From Saccharomycopsis fibuligera x Saccharomycopsis cf. fibuligera (taxonomy: Eukaryota > Ascomycota > Saccharomycetes > Ascoideales > Saccharomycopsidaceae), in the NCBI GenBank assembly GCA_001936135.1, contig CP012812.1, forward strand, positions 1,488,001 through 1,552,000: a stretch of DNA of 64,000 nt, in the 5' to 3' direction. The notes below the pieces were generated by a model, which was not told the origin of the DNA, did no database searches, and saw only the letters and a program-made list of their open reading frames with translations. Position numbers and translations under genes: made by a program. Positions 32,299-41,515 of the stretch are shown here, in pieces; within the stretch, counting starts at the first letter, position 1; every line of letters begins with the position of its first letter.

Positions 32299-33320
32299 TT
32301 ATGCTACTGAGTCTAGCATTTCCTTCAGACACAGGACCAGTGATTATACGAGTGCCGGTAGGGCTGTGCGTTTCGCCAAGCGCGATATACCACCACATGG
32401 GTTTTAAACCCTGGCAAAATGAGCTAGAGCTAGACTGGGACAGTTTATTGTTTCTGGCTATATACTATATACTAATATAGTCTACAGACTATAGCTTCTC
32501 TTTGCTGGCGACTGAGAAGCGGATAAATGATCAGCATGTATTCATTGATCGGAAAGTTAGCAGCTTGCAACTCGTTCAACGATAGCGAGTTTCAGACTTC
32601 GCTGTAATTAAGGTTTTTTTGAGGAGCGGCTGGAGGAGTTTACAGCCCCTCCATCCCATCGCTAACATTATTCGATTTATCCGTGAATAAAACCGGATTG
32701 TTGTTAAAGCTGACGGCCCAGCAGCAGTGACATATGGTGGGGTAGCTAAGCACCACTACCGCTTTGACCCCTCGGCATCTTTGCTTTTCTAGCTAGCGTT
32801 TTGGCCAAGAAGTGCAGTAGTCTATAGTCTATCTTTCCTAAAAGCCCATTGAGCAATCCCGACCCAGTCTTCTAAGCTGCGGCAGCCCAAAGGCGGTGTC
32901 GTATTGCTTTTGTTGTTAGTATTGCAATGCGTCTTATCGTGCCGCGACCATCAATCATATCTTATTGAATTCCGGTTCTCTTTTTTTTTTTGGCTTTGTT
33001 TTCGTCAGCCGCTTTGAGGTATCTTCCTACCGCAGCGTGGGCTGCCTCGCATTGTTTGATCAGCTTTTTTTTTTTTTTTTTTTTAGTTACGGTTCCGACA
33101 GTTTCATGTTGAGGCGAGAAATTCACACCAGATGCAGTATCTGCGGCTGCCTGTTCTATGACATGACATGACGAGACAAGACCTATGACCTGCCGTGTTG
33201 ATCTGCTGCTAGGGATTGGCAGCAGCGAGGGGGGGCCAGGGACTGGTGTTTATCAAGAATAGTAACCGTATGCTAGTTTTTGCGCTGGTTGGGAATGGTA
33301 TACGTAGAGATGTGTGCGCA

Positions 33321-33328
33321 TATATATA
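33321..33328 (+). promoter_or_regulatory. TATA box of the interrupted ADH gene
   Basis: TATATATA, 163 bases upstream of the ATG at 33492. Its presence at a normal distance suggests that the promoter has not decayed. Confidence 0.5.
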
Positions 33329-33491
33329 GCATGCATTATCCTCTGTTTTTTCTTCTTCTTTTGGTATACATTTAAAGGTGTTCAGTGTCCAGCCCTGATA
33401 CTACAACTCTGTTATTTCTCCACTATTTGCGAATCTTTTTGCAACTTATAATTTCAAACCAGTTTGCTACAGAAACATTCACACTATTACA

Positions 33492-34553
33492 ATGGTTCCT
33501 GCTGTACAAAAAGCCCTCATTTGCGACAAGCTGGGTCCTGATTACGAGCTCCGCCTTGACTCCAACTATCCAGTTCCAGAGCCAAAGCCTGATGAGGTCC
33601 TTGTCAAGCTTACTTCTAGTGGAGTGTGCCATTCCGACCTCTCCTTATTGACCGGCCACTGGCAAGGCCTTGACATGCAATGCGACGTTTCTGGCCATGA
33701 AGGTGTTGGTCGCATTGTCGCTCATGGGGCCAATGTTAACAAGGAAAAGTTCCCTATTGGATTGAAAGTGGGCTTGCCATTGACCAAGACTGTTTGTCAC
33801 CAGTGTTAAAGTTGTTTGACTCCCGATGGCGAAGTCTACTGCGACAACATTGAATTTATTGCTATTACCACCAACGGTACTTTCCAAGAGTACAGCACTT
33901 TGGCTAGCAACTACTTAATACCAATTCCCGAAAACCTTCCAGACAAATACGCCGGCCCATTACTTTGCGGCGGCGTCACGGTTTACAAAGGTATCAAGAA
34001 GGCCAACTTGCAGCCAGGAGACTTCTTGGTGATCTTGGGTGCCGGTGGTGGCTTGGGATCAATGGGGATCTTCTATGCTAAGCACGCCGGCCTCAGAGTC
34101 ATTGCTATCGATACTGGTAAGGACAAAAAAGATGCTTGCCTAGAATATGGCGCTGAAAAGTTTATTGATTTCAAAGAAACCCCAGATATTGGAAAGGAAG
34201 TGTGGGAATACACCAAGAGAGGCGCTCATGCGTGTGTAGTGTTACCACCAAACAAGCATGTATACACTCAAGCATTGACAACTTTAGGCAAACACAGCAC
34301 CTTGGTGTGCATCGGGATCCCTGGGTTGCAAGATAAGTTGGAGTTTGCTCCATCCCAGGCCATTTTCAATAACGTCAAGATCATTGGCTCCTTGGTTGGT
34401 TCAAGAAAGGATTTGAATGATTGTTTGAGAATTGCTGCTAATAAAGAAATCAAGTTCCCTGTGAAGGAGTACAAGATGGAGGAATGCAAAGAAGTGTTGG
34501 ATATGATGGCAAGAGGAGAATTGACTGGTAGAGCTATTTTGAAATATGATTAG
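33492..34553 (+). pseudogene. Alcohol dehydrogenase (Adh1 superfamily) interrupted by one in-frame stop
   Basis: The reading frame is intact for 353 codons except for TAA at 33807-33809 (codon 106). Both sides align without a gap to the intact paralogue at 37328-38443. The catalytic zinc cysteine in GVCHSD, GHEG and CGGVTVYK, and the glycine motif GAGGGLGS, are all present. The stop lies in the structural zinc loop, between the second and third cysteine (CHQC-stop-SCLTPDGEVYC), where the paralogue has Asp. A single base change from GAA, CAA or AAA would create it. With no other damage, this is either a very recent pseudogene, a sequencing error, or a gene read through; the flanking TGT TAA AGT is not a known strong readthrough context. 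Translation would give only a 105-residue fragment lacking the NAD domain. Confidence 0.8.
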
Positions 34554-35041
34554 ATAAAAAAACAAGCATAAAGCCAGAAATACATAGTCCCGTGGTAAAT
34601 ATATGAATAAACTCTAAAATATAAAACAATTGGTTTTCGAACTGAGATTAGTTTTTTGCGTACAGCCCTCAAAGTTTGCTTAATATTACGAAATTGATTT
34701 CACTTTCTTGCCTCGTATTTTTATTATTCAAACATATAAACTTAACTCTACATTGGTTATCTTTTGTCTGTGGTTTTTGAGCAGCAATATATCCATCTCA
34801 ACCTGCTCCTAGATCGAGGATCTGTTAAGCATCGCGAAATTTATTGCACCCAAAGATCTCATTCGTCTGCGATTTGAATATCACAGGAAAAAAAAATAAT
34901 TTGCCTTTAAACAGTTTTTCCGGAAACAGGATTAATTTTCCTCTTCAGACTGCATTTATGTCCTGCATAAACAAACCTCAACCGTTCAAGTTTTGGACAA
35001 CCGCTTTACAAAAGTTCTTGAAAGATGCAGAGCTAGCTGCA
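34554..35041. other. Spacer after the interrupted ADH gene
   Basis: About 490 AT-rich bases containing the 3' region of the interrupted dehydrogenase and of the small minus-strand ORF. Nothing else is recognisable. Confidence 0.4.
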
Positions 35042-35311
35042 TCAACGTTTTCGACTCATTGCTGCATTCCCGGCAACTTCCTCCACTGGATTGAGGGCCG
35101 AAATCAGTAGCTCTGATTCTTTGGTTTTAGCGTCAGTACAAAGAAGGATCTGCCCCCAGTCCGAAGTCACTAGTTTTAGTTGTTTGACTTTAGTGTTAAT
35201 ACCACGAAAGATCGACTTCAATTGAGTTAGGCTGGTCAAGGTAAACAGATCTGTTTTGTTGCTTAGTCTCGTTCCGTTCACATTAGCCTTCCTTTGAGGC
35301 AATTTTTCCAT
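35042..35311 (-). CDS. Possible small helical protein, unrecognised (89 aa)
   Basis: An 89-codon frame with a true ATG in a favourable context (ACC before ATG). The product has a basic N-terminus, then heptad-like spacing of Leu/Ile (residues about 22-50: LFTLTSLTQLKSIFRGI then KQLKLVTSDWGQIL), and a polar tail. The helical run ending in V-[ST]-x-x-W weakly recalls small DASH/Dam1-complex subunits (Dad2 or Dad4), but I cannot confirm this. Codon use looks gene-like, and no longer frame overlaps it. It may also be chance. Confidence 0.4.
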   Translation of the reverse strand: MEKLPQRKANVNGTRLSNKTDLFTLTSLTQLKSIFRGINTKVKQLKLVTSDWGQILLCTDAKTKESELLISALNPVEEVAGNAAMSRKR

Positions 35312-37327
35312 GGTGGTTTATGTTTTACGAACGAGTGTGTCTGCAAATACTCAATGTGTTGCTGGTACTGGTTATAAGAATAGGAATCTGGTGACTTTGT
35401 GCGACAACACTATTTATTTTTGACATACATGAGCAGTAATTACCTATATTGGTCTGTTTTTTGCTCGAGAAATTATATATATATTTCTATAGTAACCAGT
35501 GGCTAAGTCGCCGTGAGTTCACAAAACAGAAAATGCAAAGTAAATTTATTCATGTCGGTTCTTGGTAGTCATCTATTGGCAATTACATTTGTATATGCCT
35601 ATAACAGGCCAATAAACTTGAGTGTCTGGGATATGAACATCGTAATTACTCTTACTCACTCAAATAATACCATGACCCACCAAGGCAATTCTTACCGACC
35701 AGTCAGCCGTATCACCTAATGTTTAACTTTATATAATAATACCACTGCAAAATCCGTCTTTCTATCTTTATTTTTTTTTTTTTTTTTGTTGTTGTTTTGG
35801 TCTCTTAGTCTCCATTCAACTAACAGTAAATATAAAAGAAAAAAAATTAAAAAATTATAACTATGGTGTTCTTCCGTTTCTTACCCAAATTAAATATAAG
35901 CAGCGCTTTAGTTGTATTTATGCTTCTTCTTCCTTATCTCAGACAGTTTCCGGAAGCTTCACAAGGCCTATCTTTGGAAAGTTGCCAATCTCATTTTTAT
36001 ATTTTACACCTTTTATTATAATGCGCTACAAATGCAGGCTACTACACCGAAGATCGAGAGCTACACAATGATGCATAAACAACAATAGGAGAAACAGCGG
36101 TTTCGCTAATCTCCGCGCAATTTTTATGAAGTTGTAACAGTGCACCTTATTTTTGTAAGGTATAAGACAACATTTTTTGATCAACAAGTGCCGTGTTTTT
36201 TCGTGAGCTCAATGGAAACTATTGTGTAAAATGCGCAAGTGCAGTCTAACGTTTATCAATGTTTGCAGCGTCAGGCTCAAAAACTCTGTGTATTTCGGGA
36301 CTTGTTCGATTACGGTACATCCATGGTTTAGAGCATCTAGGCAAGAACAAGGTGTATATAAAAAGCCAGATGAACTATTCTGACCTGCTACTCCCCGGCT
36401 TTCCATAAGCTTTTTTTTTTCTTTTTTAGAACTTGCCATTGATACTGATACAGCAATTTTAATGCAATGAACGAGTGGCCTTATAAAGGGCGGATTTAAC
36501 GAATTTTCCGTCATTTGAATTAGTACTGAAAAACACTTCAGCTGCGGTTTATTAAAATCGTAATGGAGATAGTAGCCATGCAGATTAACTACGGTGAATA
36601 AAGCATTAACAATATAAATTAAAATATCAAAAATAAGAATAGCAGAAGTAACAATAGTTGTCCAAAGCAAACAGTATCAAACAAATCGTAGTTTCTTTTT
36701 GTTATGAACACGTTCTACGTTTGCTAGATACCATATGGTACGAAAGGCTCTACTAACTGCAACTAATTGGTTAGATCATGCAGCAGCAGCACCTCAACAA
36801 GTACCTAATTTGATCAGCCATTCTTCTTTTACATTTTTCAGTATTATCATTTGTGAATACCTGTAGGCTTTGGTTATGAGTCTATCGAATGTGTTAATTT
36901 ATTGGCCAGTTAAGCGAGACGCATTGCTAGTAACGGTATATTTATTTATGCTCGGCGAGGTTTGAAGATAGTGCTAAATCCGTGGACAAGGGTGATTAGC
37001 GAATTTTCTTCAACCCCTATGAATTTGATGCATTTTAGAGGGAGGGTCGGTTTATAAATGGGGTTTAGCTTCCAAATATCTTGAGCATTCGCTGCTGAAC
37101 TTGTGTCTCTTCTATTGCTTTGAGTTTTGTACTATACTTTCTAAACCAAGCTATACATTATTCCTACTGACCCGACCAACTCAGTCACAACAAATCATTA
37201 TTAACTACATAAATTGATCCTCTATCAGGCTACCACAATCGCCAATATTTCCGTTATTACCAACAATTGTTAGGACTGTATCGAATCTCAATATAAAAAA
37301 AAAAAACTATAGATACTAGTCTCAAAA
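35312..37327. other. 2-kb spacer upstream of the intact ADH gene
   Basis: It contains AT microsatellite DNA near 35476, a T17 run near 35770, and a TATA element (TTTATAAATG, 37051-37060) about 270 bases before the ADH start, next to a GGAGGG block. A minus-strand open stretch at 36209-36670 lacks an early ATG and looks random. Confidence 0.45.
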
Positions 37328-38443
37328 ATGACAACCGATGAACAACCACAAGAACAACCAATAATCCCGCGCATCCAAAGAGCTGCCATTTGCGACAAAC
37401 CGGGAGCAGACTATGAGCTCAAAATTGTTAATGACTACCCAGTCCCTGAACCTCAAGCTGGCCAAGTGCTTGTCAAATTAACGTCAACTGGGCTCTGTCA
37501 TTCCGATCTATCCATGCTTACTGACGAATGGTACCCTCATCATCCATCAATGCAGTGCAAAGTAGTAGGCCATGAGGGTATTGGGAGAATTGTCGCTCAT
37601 GGTCCAAACTTCACTCAGCAAGAGAAAAAACAATTTCCTATCGGCCTTCGAGTTGGAATGCCTTTGACTAAAAGTATATGCCATAAATGTGATAGTTGTT
37701 TGACGCCGGATGGTGAAGCATATTGTAATAATTTACAAAAACTTAGTGTGCATTGTGACGGCACATTGCAAGAATATACCACACTAAACACCAGTTACTT
37801 GATAAGAGTTCCAGAAGTGAATCGACTTCCTGAACAATTTGCGGGCCCTTTGCTTTGTGGAGGTGTCACCGTGTACAAAGCCATCAAGAGGGCAAACTTG
37901 CAAGCTGGTGATTGGATTGTGATTTTCGGTGCCGGTGGTGGATTAGGCAGTTTAGGGCTCTTTTACGCCAAATGTGCTGGGTACAGAGCTATTGCCGTGG
38001 ATATTGGCGACATCAAAAAGCAGGCATGCTTGAGATACGGCGCTGAGTGGTTCATTGATGCTGAACAGGTAAAGGATATTGGTAAGAAAGTATATGAACT
38101 TACTAACAATCGTGGAGCAAACGCAGCTATTGTGTTACCTCCGGTGCAACTGGTGTACAATCAGGCATTACTGGTGCTTGGAAAACATAGTACTTTGGTT
38201 TGCGTGGGGATAACTGAGGTTGATACTGTGTTGTCAGTGAAACCAACCCAGGCAATTTTCAATGATGTTAGAATTATTGGATCATTGCTTGGGTCAAGAA
38301 AAGATTTGAATGACTGTCTTGAATTAGCAGCACAGAAAAAAGTGGAAATGCCGGTGAAGGAGTATAAATTAGAAGATGTGCCAGAGGTTTTTAAACAGAT
38401 GGCTAAAGGAAAAATTGTTGGGAGAGCTATTGTGAGGTTTTGA
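37328..38443 (+). CDS. Alcohol dehydrogenase, zinc medium-chain, Adh1 superfamily (divergent)
   Basis: A 371-residue dehydrogenase interconverting an alcohol and aldehyde with NAD(H). Catalytic zinc ligands are C57 (GLCHSD), H82 (GHEG) and C177 (CGGVTVYK), the same Cys-His-Cys set as yeast Adh1. The structural zinc site is C118, C121, C124 and C133, with one extra residue before the last cysteine compared with Adh1. The Rossmann motif is GAGGGLGS (201-208) and Asp in AVDIG favours NAD. It lacks a mitochondrial leader, but has an N-terminal Gln/Pro-rich extension of about 15 residues. It is clearly the paralogue of the interrupted gene 2.8 kb upstream on the same strand, and both are quite divergent from Adh1, so substrate is uncertain. 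Confidence 0.92.
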   Translation: MTTDEQPQEQPIIPRIQRAAICDKPGADYELKIVNDYPVPEPQAGQVLVKLTSTGLCHSDLSMLTDEWYPHHPSMQCKVVGHEGIGRIVAHGPNFTQQEKKQFPIGLRVGMPLTKSICHKCDSCLTPDGEAYCNNLQKLSVHCDGTLQEYTTLNTSYLIRVPEVNRLPEQFAGPLLCGGVTVYKAIKRANLQAGDWIVIFGAGGGLGSLGLFYAKCAGYRAIAVDIGDIKKQACLRYGAEWFIDAEQVKDIGKKVYELTNNRGANAAIVLPPVQLVYNQALLVLGKHSTLVCVGITEVDTVLSVKPTQAIFNDVRIIGSLLGSRKDLNDCLELAAQKKVEMPVKEYKLEDVPEVFKQMAKGKIVGRAIVRF

Positions 38444-39071
38444 AGAAAGCGTTTGACAAATTTCATATTCACAAGTACTCCCATATTAAAAAATATAGGA
38501 GAGCTATATAATGAACTGACAGTACCGACTTCACAACTTGGCCCGTAAAACAAGATACCGACCATATGTTTTCATTTTCCTTTGCTTCGTGTTTGTGTCT
38601 ATTTTCCATACATGATATCTTGTTTCTAGATACATTCCTATTGCTGCATAATAGATGTAAACATACCTGTAGTTTCTCTTTGTAGTATAAAGTCACCGCC
38701 CTGATTTTACTGCCTGACATTCTACATTTTATCACAACCAGAAATAGCAATTTTATATTGGTAGCACCGAAAGCACCATAAGTGCCCTAGTAATTATATT
38801 GGCTTATGCTCTATTGATACACGCCACTCAAATAATATTGTGATTCCCAGACCACGCATTGATATATGCTGGACTGCAATCTCGCGCGAGAGAAAAAAAA
38901 AAAAAATCTTTGAGTGCACTATCTCTCATAGGCAGCTTGGCTGCTAATTAATAAATAAAACAAAAAAAATTGGTGTTTCAACTAATCAATTTTGGCTTTG
39001 GTTTTTATCACCAGTCTAGTTTCTTATATCGCTTTGCCAAATATTTTTTTTTTTTTTTTTAAAAACAGCCA
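38444..39071. other. Convergent spacer between ADH and the MEI5/SFR1-like gene
   Basis: About 630 AT-rich bases between two 3' ends, with an A-run near 38892 and a T-run of about 18 at 39044-39060. No gene is seen. Confidence 0.5.
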
Positions 39072-40694
39072 TCAACGCTTGTTCAGTTTTCCGTACACCA
39101 ACTCAAAATCCAACTTCAAATCCTTATATAAATCCTTCATCTCATACTCATCAATAATATCATTAGGATTATTTGCATAATTGCCATATCCTTCCTCTTT
39201 CGTGCCACTGCCACTAATCGCCCTCGTTTGTTCAATATCCTCTTTGAACATCTCTTTGAACTTCAAATCGCACTGTCTATTAAAATCATCCAACGCCGTT
39301 TTCTTAGCGTGATTGTAATCTTTCTCGATGCAGCTTTTTTCATAATCGCTGAGTTTCTCATATTCTTCGCTCTCAGTGATCTCATTGTATTTGTCCTCCA
39401 TAGTGTTAAGGAGCTGCCATTTTAGGTTTTTGCGGAAACTGTCATATTTAGACAACTTGTAATTTCTGAAAGATTCATGTTTTTGCAAAATCTTCTCACT
39501 GTACATTTCAAGTAAATGTTGTGATAGCTTTTTGGTAATACTTAGCCATTTATCCACTAGCCATGCGTCTTTACTTGGCACTTTAGGGTCATGGAGCTTC
39601 AAATTTTTGTAGCTGGTGAGCATGGTGGTTTTCTTGGTCAAATCATCAATTTCCGCATCAAGTTGCTTCTCCACCGCGAGAAGCCCTGCTGCTGTTTTAT
39701 TTTGCTTGCTAAGTTCTTTTAAATGTAAAGCAAGACTAGCAGAATGCTGTCTTTTCGTTACTTTAATTGGAGTGTTTAAATTACTGCCGCTATTGCTGCC
39801 ATAACCATTCAATGGATTTTTTAATGGTGATTTGAACTGCTGTGCTGCTTTAGTTGAAGATGCTAATGGGGACGATAAAGACGAAGACATGCTTCTGCTT
39901 AATCCGGTACTGCTTTTTTTCCGGAAAATGCTGCTGCCTGGTGAGGACACTTTACGAACTCCACCACCACTAGCACTAACACCAACGCCCCCAGACAGCG
40001 GCACTGAAGGTCTAGGCAAGCCCACAGAGTGTCTTGCCAATAACGGTGTCGAATTAGCAGAAGCAGAAGCAGAAGCAGATAAAGGCGTTGAAAAGTACCG
40101 TTTGCCCTTTGAATTACTTTTATTTCCCACTGGGGTGCTGAGTATTGAATCATAGATTTTTGGTTTAGAACACGGGGGTGGTGTTAAATCAGGAATTGGA
40201 GAGTTGTTGATTGACAAAGAAACATTTCTGGTTTTATTATTATTGATGTTTGGCGTCATAGTCATTGCGGCTTGATTAAGCGCTTTCTCAGCTGCTGAAT
40301 TTGGCGGCGAATATGTTATACTGTCGTTGTCATGGTTTATACTTACGTTTGAATTGTTGTTGTTACGGTTCTCATTATTTTTGGATTGGACATATTTTAC
40401 CGGTATCACATTTTCCTTATGTGACAAGGGCGTTGAGTTGATAGAGTGCTCAAAATCTTCATCGTACCCTGGCGCCAACGATACTGGCGCTGCGTCTGCT
40501 GAAGAAACGGATCTCTTTGAGACGCTAATTGGTGGTAGTTTCTTAAATGAGGGAGATTTCTGGGGTATTAATTTGTCTTTGGGAAGATCTGTGCCATTAT
40601 TAGAAGCAGAAGCATTATTGTAACGCGCAATGTTGTCTTCATTGCTGCTGGTGTAGGACTCTTTTAAAGGCGATCTAAAACTGGGATTGCCCAT
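39072..40694 (-). CDS. Mei5/Sfr1-like recombination mediator subunit
   Basis: A 540-residue protein that I assign, with moderate confidence, to the Mei5/Sfr1 family, which pairs with Sae3/Swi5 and assists Dmc1 or Rad51 filaments. The N-terminal 320 residues are disordered and Ser/Asn-rich, with two F-[RK]-SPLK motifs (6-11 and 287-292) and a KEN box (93-95). A coiled coil follows (about 334-365), then the typical segment around DAWLVDKWLSITKKLSQ (376-392), and a C-terminal M-x-x-L-x-x-x-L-x-L-D-x-x-L-V pattern in YEMKDLYKDLKLDFELV, like the end of Sfr1. An extra helical block of about 70 residues lies between these. The ATG at 40694 is preferred; one at 40700 adds two residues. An ACGCGT site lies about 270 bases upstream. 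Confidence 0.55.
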   Translation of the reverse strand: MGNPSFRSPLKESYTSSNEDNIARYNNASASNNGTDLPKDKLIPQKSPSFKKLPPISVSKRSVSSADAAPVSLAPGYDEDFEHSINSTPLSHKENVIPVKYVQSKNNENRNNNNSNVSINHDNDSITYSPPNSAAEKALNQAAMTMTPNINNNKTRNVSLSINNSPIPDLTPPPCSKPKIYDSILSTPVGNKSNSKGKRYFSTPLSASASASANSTPLLARHSVGLPRPSVPLSGGVGVSASGGGVRKVSSPGSSIFRKKSSTGLSRSMSSSLSSPLASSTKAAQQFKSPLKNPLNGYGSNSGSNLNTPIKVTKRQHSASLALHLKELSKQNKTAAGLLAVEKQLDAEIDDLTKKTTMLTSYKNLKLHDPKVPSKDAWLVDKWLSITKKLSQHLLEMYSEKILQKHESFRNYKLSKYDSFRKNLKWQLLNTMEDKYNEITESEEYEKLSDYEKSCIEKDYNHAKKTALDDFNRQCDLKFKEMFKEDIEQTRAISGSGTKEEGYGNYANNPNDIIDEYEMKDLYKDLKLDFELVYGKLNKR

Positions 40695-41515
40695 TATCAT
40701 AAATATTATCAAGGATCTATTGCTAAAGGTAGCAGCCAGGCAATGCGGTCTTAGTCACAGCACTCGGTCTATAAAAATAAGCAGTGGTGATATCCGATGC
40801 TGATATTGTTGTTATTGTCGTTGCTACTCCTGCTGTTGTAATCATTATCGCCAATGCGGTTTGGGTTTTCTGGTAATTTTTGTATTTTCCGTGATTCCAA
40901 AAAAAAAGACTAAAAAAATTTAAGCGCTGACTACACTCGAATTAACGTGACCGGCAATGATCTACGCGTACATCAGCGGTAATCACACCGCTACTATTGT
41001 CGCGAACAGTAGACGTACAATATAGCCGGCTATTAGGTGAAGAAGTTCTGATAACTTTAGCAAGTGCGTTGAGTAACATGTATATACCCTGACATGGCAT
41101 ATATACTGATAATCAAATAAACAAACTTTTTTTTTCCCCAGTCGTCAAGACAAAAAGAGAACTAATCTACATTGAAGAAATATTGAATATGACCACAAGT
41201 CTATTAATTATTAAAGCAATATATATGTAAATGTAAATAATGAATCATCACAAAGCTAACAATGCAACCAAAATTGAAACAAAAAAAATAAAAAACTGAT
41301 TAAAAAAGCAACAAAAAGAAACCTCATAGACATCGTGACACCAAGTAAGGGTTAAAGTAAAAAACCAAAAGCAAAGAAAACATTTAAAAAACACCAAACA
41401 AAAAATGAAAAATGCAATGAACAAGGGAAGACAAACCAAAATGAGAAAGAGAATAAAAAAAAAAAAAAAATCATGAAAAATTAATAAAAGAATGAAATAA
41501 TCATACAAGGCCGAT
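40695..41515. other. Spacer between the MEI5/SFR1-like gene and GUT1, with an MCB
   Basis: The left half is the promoter of the MEI5/SFR1-like gene and holds an MCB site. The right half is the A-rich 3' region of GUT1 (A-run at 41457-41470). An open frame antisense to GUT1's 3' end is simply T-rich codon usage. Confidence 0.45.
40964..40969. promoter_or_regulatory. MCB element (ACGCGT) upstream of the MEI5/SFR1-like gene
   Basis: ACGCGT in TCTACGCGTACA, 270 bases upstream of the start codon. It matches the MBF consensus. The motif alone does not prove regulation. Confidence 0.4.

Larger units (their letters stand above)
30804..33491. other. 2.7-kb spacer upstream of the interrupted ADH gene
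   Basis: This divergent interval is unusually long and less AT-rich than the centromere candidate. It holds a run of T at about 31058-31081, an A-rich tract near 31247-31280, a TA microsatellite (32274-32298) and a TATA box near the right end. No convincing gene is seen; frames up to about 75 codons look random. It may be a long regulated promoter, as is common for fermentative dehydrogenases. Confidence 0.45.

Noticed and set aside
33492-34553. Splicing out of the stop codon in the interrupted ADH
   Set aside because: The frame continues colinear with the paralogue on both sides, and no GTATGT or TACTAAC signals flank the stop.
36209-36670. 153-codon open stretch on the minus strand with a hydrophobic start
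   Set aside because: It begins with TTG, has no ATG in its hydrophobic part, and no recognisable motif; it lies in an ADH promoter region.
19457-37327. tRNA, snRNA or snoRNA genes in the long spacers
   Set aside because: I looked for the tRNA B box (GTTCRAANC on either strand) and for conserved U2/U6 blocks and saw none; a covariance search could still find divergent RNAs.
29682-38443. The three alcohol dehydrogenases as one tandem array
   Set aside because: Only the second and third are paralogous; the first has a Cys-His-Asp zinc site and belongs to another subfamily.
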